From contig CM082590.2 in assembly GCA_040954595.2 (NCBI GenBank), forward strand, positions 4,092,001 through 4,156,000: a stretch of DNA of 64,000 nt, given 5' to 3'. A model generated the notes under the pieces. It ran no database searches. It saw nothing but the letters and a program-made list of their open reading frames with translations, and was not told the DNA's origin. The position numbers were made by a program, and so were the translations under genes. Positions 60,230 to 64,000 of the stretch are shown in pieces. This DNA is from Balanoglossus misakiensis. Lineage: Eukaryota > Hemichordata. The number at the start of each line of letters is the position of its first letter. Within the stretch, counting starts at the first letter, position 1.

Positions 60230-61990
60230 ATTTATTTTTATTTTAAAGATTTAACATCGAGTCTTCAATATGTTGTAGAGTAATAGTTGGCCATCTCAAA
60301 ACAGGTTACACTTTAAAGATAGACCCACTCCAAGTGTTACAGTAGTGTTGCAAACATTAGCTAAAACTTACATTTTCCCCTATACCTTAACATAGAAAAC
60401 ATCACTTTACTTTTGGCACACCTATTAATTTATTCTTAAAGATTTCACATCGGGTCTTCAATATGTTTTAGAGTAATAGTTGGAGATCTCAAAACAGTTT
60501 ACACTTTAAAGATAGACCCACTCCAAGTGTTACAGTATTATTGCAAACATTACCTAGAAACAGTGATTCACCCTATACTTTAACATGCATGTAGACATAA
60601 GATCCACTGTAACATCACTTTACTTTTGCAACACCTGTTTATTTATTATTAAAGATTTAACATTGAGTCTTCAATATGTTTTAGAGTAATAGTTGGCCAT
60701 CTCAAAACAGGTTACACTTTAAAGATAGACCCACTCCAAGTGTTACAGTAGTGTTGCAAACATTAGCTAAAACTTACATTTTCCCCTATACCTTAACATA
60801 GAAAACATCACTTTACTTTTGGCACACCTATTAATTTATTCTTAAAGATTTCACATCGGGTCTTCAATATGTTTTAGAGTAATAGTTGGAGATCTCAAAA
60901 CAGTTTACACTTTAAAGATAGACCCACTCCAAGTGTTACAGTATTATTGCAAACATTACCTAGAAACAGTGATTCACCCTATACTTTAACATGCATGTAG
61001 ACATAAGATCCACTGTAACATCACTTTACTTTTGCAACACCTGTTTATTTATTATTAAAGATTTAACATTGAGTCTTCAATATGTTTTAGAGTAATAGTT
61101 GGCCATCTCAAAACAGGTTACACTTTAAAGATAGACCCACTCCAAGTGTTACAGTAGTGTTGCAAACATTAGCTAAAACTTACATTTTCCCCTATACCTT
61201 AACATAGAAAACATCACTTTACTTTTGGCACACCTATTAATTTATTCTTAAAGATTTCACATCGGGTCTTCAATATGTTTTAGAGTAATAGTTGGAGATC
61301 TCAAAACAGTTTACACTTTAAAGATAGACCCACTCCAAGTGTTACAGTATTATTGCAAACATTACCTAGAAACAGTGATTCACCCTATACTTTAACATGC
61401 ATGTAGACATAAGATCCACTGTAACATCACTTTACTTTTGCAACACCTGTTTATTTATTATTAAAGATTTAACATTGAGTCTTCAATATGTTTTAGAGTA
61501 ATAGTTGGCCATCTCAAAACAGGTTACACTTTAAAGATAGACCCACTCCAAGTGTTACAGTAGTGTTGCAAACATTAGCTAAAACTTACATTTTCCCCTA
61601 TACCTTAACATAGAAAACATCACTTTACTTTTGGCACACCTATTAATTTATTCTTAAAGATTTCACATCGGGTCTTCAATATGTTTTAGAGTAATAGTTG
61701 GAGATCTCAAAACAGTTTACACTTTAAAGATAGACCCACTCCAAGTGTTACAGTATTATTGCAAACATTACCTAGAAACAGTGATTCACCCTATACTTTA
61801 ACATGCATGTAGACATAAGATCCACTGTAACATCACTTTACTTTTGCAACACCTGTTTATTTATTATTAAAGATTTAACATTGAGTCTTCAATATGTTTT
61901 AGAGTAATAGTTGGCCATCTCAAAACAGGTTACACTTTAAAGATAGACCCACTCCAAGTGTTACAGTAGTGTTGCAAACATTGGCTCAAA
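60230..61990. repeat. 406-bp dimeric satellite, about 4 copies
   Basis: TTTTGGCACACCTATTAATT recurs at 60411, 60817, 61223 and 61629, exactly 406 bp apart. Each 406-bp unit holds two related halves of about 203 bp, one with TTTCACATCGGGTCTTCAAT and one with TTTAACATTGAGTCTTCAAT. Copies of the dimer are almost identical while the halves differ, the pattern of a higher-order repeat. A diverged monomer-like sequence is seen at 59226-59420. Confidence 0.95.
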
Positions 61991-61999
61991 CTTACATAT

Positions 62000-62460
62000 T
62001 TTCTGTGTGAAATTTATGAATTACCTAGTTTGTATCAATAGTTTATGGCATTATAGTACGGGTAACAACTTAAAAAATGTAGGTAGTATCCCATCATGTT
62101 CTTAAGAGTCTCTGAAAATTACAAGCATTAAACAACATGTTTTCGTACTTTCCTAATTTTTTACCTATGACACCCTTTTTTCTACAGTGTTAACCCAATG
62201 GGGCACAAACATTTTGTTTCATAATTATATTTTTTATAACTTCTTGTTTGAATTTGAAAAACAACAATTCCCCTACAGCATAGAGAATAAAAAGGTTTAT
62301 CAATTCTGAAAAAATTAGAACTTAAGCTTCTTTTGAAAAGATTTTACAGCAATTTCTAAACTTGGCCCATAGGAATACATGCATTAAAATAAGCTAGAAG
62401 ATAGGCAATTTTTAACTTGGCGACATTTTTTCAAAAAGGTTTAGTTTTATGCTTATTGAA
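62000..62460. repeat. Inverted arm matching 59890-60190
   Basis: Read on the minus strand this region repeats 59890-60190; for example ACAAGAAGTTATAAAAAATA, TTTCATAATTATA and AGGAAAGTAAGAAAACATG have matches. The 406-bp satellite therefore sits between inverted arms. The next segment (62480-62780) is a direct copy of the TCTAACCGCTGAAACC repeat of unit A. Confidence 0.8.
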
Positions 62461-63179
62461 ACAAATATCTTACAATCCGATACATGGTTTTGAAGCTTAG
62501 ATTCTGCTCTCTCTAACCGCTGAAACCGTTTTTCAAGAATCGTAAGAATGAAATCAGAGAGCCAACGATTAGGATTAGTTACGATCTTAATTTGCACACA
62601 CTTCTGGGTTTCGGCTAATTGTACGCACATACTTTTTAAAAAAGGCTTCGTTTATTGCTTATTCTAATAAATATCTAACAATCCAATATATGGTTTTAAA
62701 GCTAAGAATCTTGGCTTTCTAACCGCTGAAATCGTTTTTTAAAAATCGTAGAAAATGAAATCAGAGAGCCGTCGATTACGATTTGTAATGGTTGTATTAG
62801 GGTTAGGGTTTTACAACCATTTTCGGGTTTCGGCGACAGGCTGACGAATATGCTTTTTTTAAGAGTTTGCTTTAATTATTTCACGAATCCAACATATCAT
62901 GAGAAAGAGCAGATCTTGTGCTTCCCAACGATATACATGATTTTCTTATTTGTTTTTATTTTCAATACATAATTCATTGATTTTGTAGCACACTGTCAAG
63001 CACGATGCTTGCTATTGCCATTTAAAATACGACTCCCTAACTTACTCTTAATCTTACTTCCCACGAAACCTCGGTTTTCTCGTCGACGAAAACATTAAAT
63101 CTACGTTATAATGCATTAGAGATACAGTTTAAACCGCTAGCAAAAGGTACTCTATTTACTTAAGAGTCCATCTAAGGTT

Positions 63180-63420
63180 TTTCCCGAGTTTGTGCGCTAC
63201 TCCAGTCACTCATTTGCTCAAAGTATTTCGTCCGTCAACCGCTATTCAAGGCACTCATTCAAGGCACTCATTTCTTAAAGGTCATCATTGATTATTTTGT
63301 TCTTAGGTTCGTCAAGAGTAAACCGCTATTCAAGGCACTCTTTTTCTGTAAGGTCACCATTTATTATAAGGTTCTTTCGTCCGTCAAGAGTAAACCGCTA
63401 TTCAAGGCACTCTATTCACT
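63180..63420. repeat. Imperfect tandem motif upstream of the zinc-finger frame
   Basis: ACCGCTATTCAAGGCACTC occurs three times (about 63238, 63321 and 63395), with CGTCAAGAGTAA linkers and related TTTAAACCGCTAGCAAAAGG upstream. The last copy ends directly before the ATG at 63421, so it may be part of a 5' UTR or the end structure of a mobile element. Confidence 0.75.
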
Positions 63421-64000
63421 ATGTCTAAGAGAGTATTTGGTAGTTCCTATTGTGATATTTCTGATTCTGGTTCACACTTGTCAGGTGTTGAAGCTCTTCC
63501 AGTTGAATCATCTGACACAGAAAGCATAGAAATTCCACCAGCTCGCAGTGCAGAGAGGCCTAAGCGACTCTTTCCGGCTAAATATTTCTATGGGTCTAAT
63601 AAGAAAAAGCAGAGGAAATCAAAACAGCCAAATAAACAGGATTTGAGGAAAAAAATTGACTGTCCAGTAGATGACTGCTCTGCCAAAGTGTTCAAGCTTA
63701 AAAGGCACCTAATGCAGATGCATGATGTCCCTGAAATGAGGGCGTTATTGATGACATCAAAGCACGCAACAATAAAAAGAATGGAAAGAGGGGCAAATCG
63801 AGACAGACCTTACCATCAATGTCCCCTCGATTGTGGTGCTACGGTTAAAAGACTGGACAAGCACCTGATGAATACTCACCGGTACGAGAGGGGGGATCCT
63901 CGTCTGGCGAATATTTTAGCCGACGCAAAAAAAAAATATTACAAAAAGGCCGCGTTAGAAAGGAAGGCTCGTAAACAATCAACCGTATCAAACGCATCTA
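63421..64000 (+). CDS. C2H2-type zinc-finger protein, 3' end outside the window
   Basis: The ATG at 63421 opens MSKRVFGSSYCDISDSGSHL and stays open for all 193 codons to the window edge. The N-terminal part is Ser/Glu-rich, followed by a basic stretch (SNKKKQRKSKQPNKQ). Two fingers follow: CPVDDCSAKVFKLKRHLMQM plus H, and CPLDCGATVKRLDKHLMNTH (C-x3/4-C ... H-x4-H). After them comes a Lys-rich helix (ADAKKKYYKKAALERKARK). Known: this short-finger style is seen in proteins linked to mobile elements in invertebrates as well as in host genes. The frame's integrity suggests a working or recent gene. The C-terminal half, which would decide between recombinase and host factor, is not visible. Confidence 0.65.
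   Translation, partial: MSKRVFGSSYCDISDSGSHLSGVEALPVESSDTESIEIPPARSAERPKRLFPAKYFYGSNKKKQRKSKQPNKQDLRKKIDCPVDDCSAKVFKLKRHLMQMHDVPEMRALLMTSKHATIKRMERGANRDRPYHQCPLDCGATVKRLDKHLMNTHRYERGDPRLANILADAKKKYYKKAALERKARKQSTVSNAS

Overview
This is nuclear DNA of an animal, not a prokaryote. The genes are split by GT-AG introns, the DNA is AT-rich and full of microsatellites, foldback elements and transposon relics, and TTAGGG-type telomere units occur inside it. The one large gene (ankyrin repeats, a Roc GTPase, COR and a death domain) points to an invertebrate, most likely a marine deuterostome such as an amphioxus, hemichordate or echinoderm. I cannot fix the species from sequence alone.

The main content is one apparently complete gene on the minus strand, from its ATG at 40619 down to its stop at 11688. 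I reconstructed 23 coding exons, all with GT donors and AG acceptors and one continuous frame of about 1272 codons. The predicted protein has a 10-residue start, 15 ankyrin repeats each carried by its own phase-0 exon plus a terminal half repeat, a Roc GTPase domain (P-loop GDGGVGKT, switch II DFAGQ, SRADK), a COR domain, and a death domain broken by a long low-complexity insert. This is the DAPK1/ROCO layout without a kinase. Its introns hold most of the odd structure: a four-copy 1.4-1.7 kb array with GGGCCC hairpins in intron 1, regularly repeated exon-intron units with a 37-bp intronic palindrome, a broken hAT transposase gene, two blocks of a 225-bp minisatellite, and an internal duplication. 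A 142-bp satellite of about 15 copies starts about 100 bp past the stop codon.

Left of the gene (1 to 9400) lie repeats: a four-copy motif at the start, a (ATC)n tract, a foldback element at 3.6-3.96 kb, a dispersed repeat at 4.7-5.6 kb and an (ATGT)n tract. Right of the gene (40.9 to 49.4 kb) lie a single intact glycine-rich exon resembling hnRNP A/B proteins, a locally amplified TTAA-flanked element, and other foldback elements.

From 49.5 to 62.9 kb the DNA is mainly duplicated mobile or subtelomere-like material. Two related composite units (49.5-52.4 and 57.9-60.2 kb) each join a LINE reverse-transcriptase remnant to CCCTAA repeats. A 406-bp dimeric satellite (60.23-61.99 kb) follows, flanked by inverted arms. 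At the right edge (63421 onward) an open frame with two C2H2-type fingers runs off the window.

Exon boundaries were read by eye. No transcript, alignment or database evidence was available.
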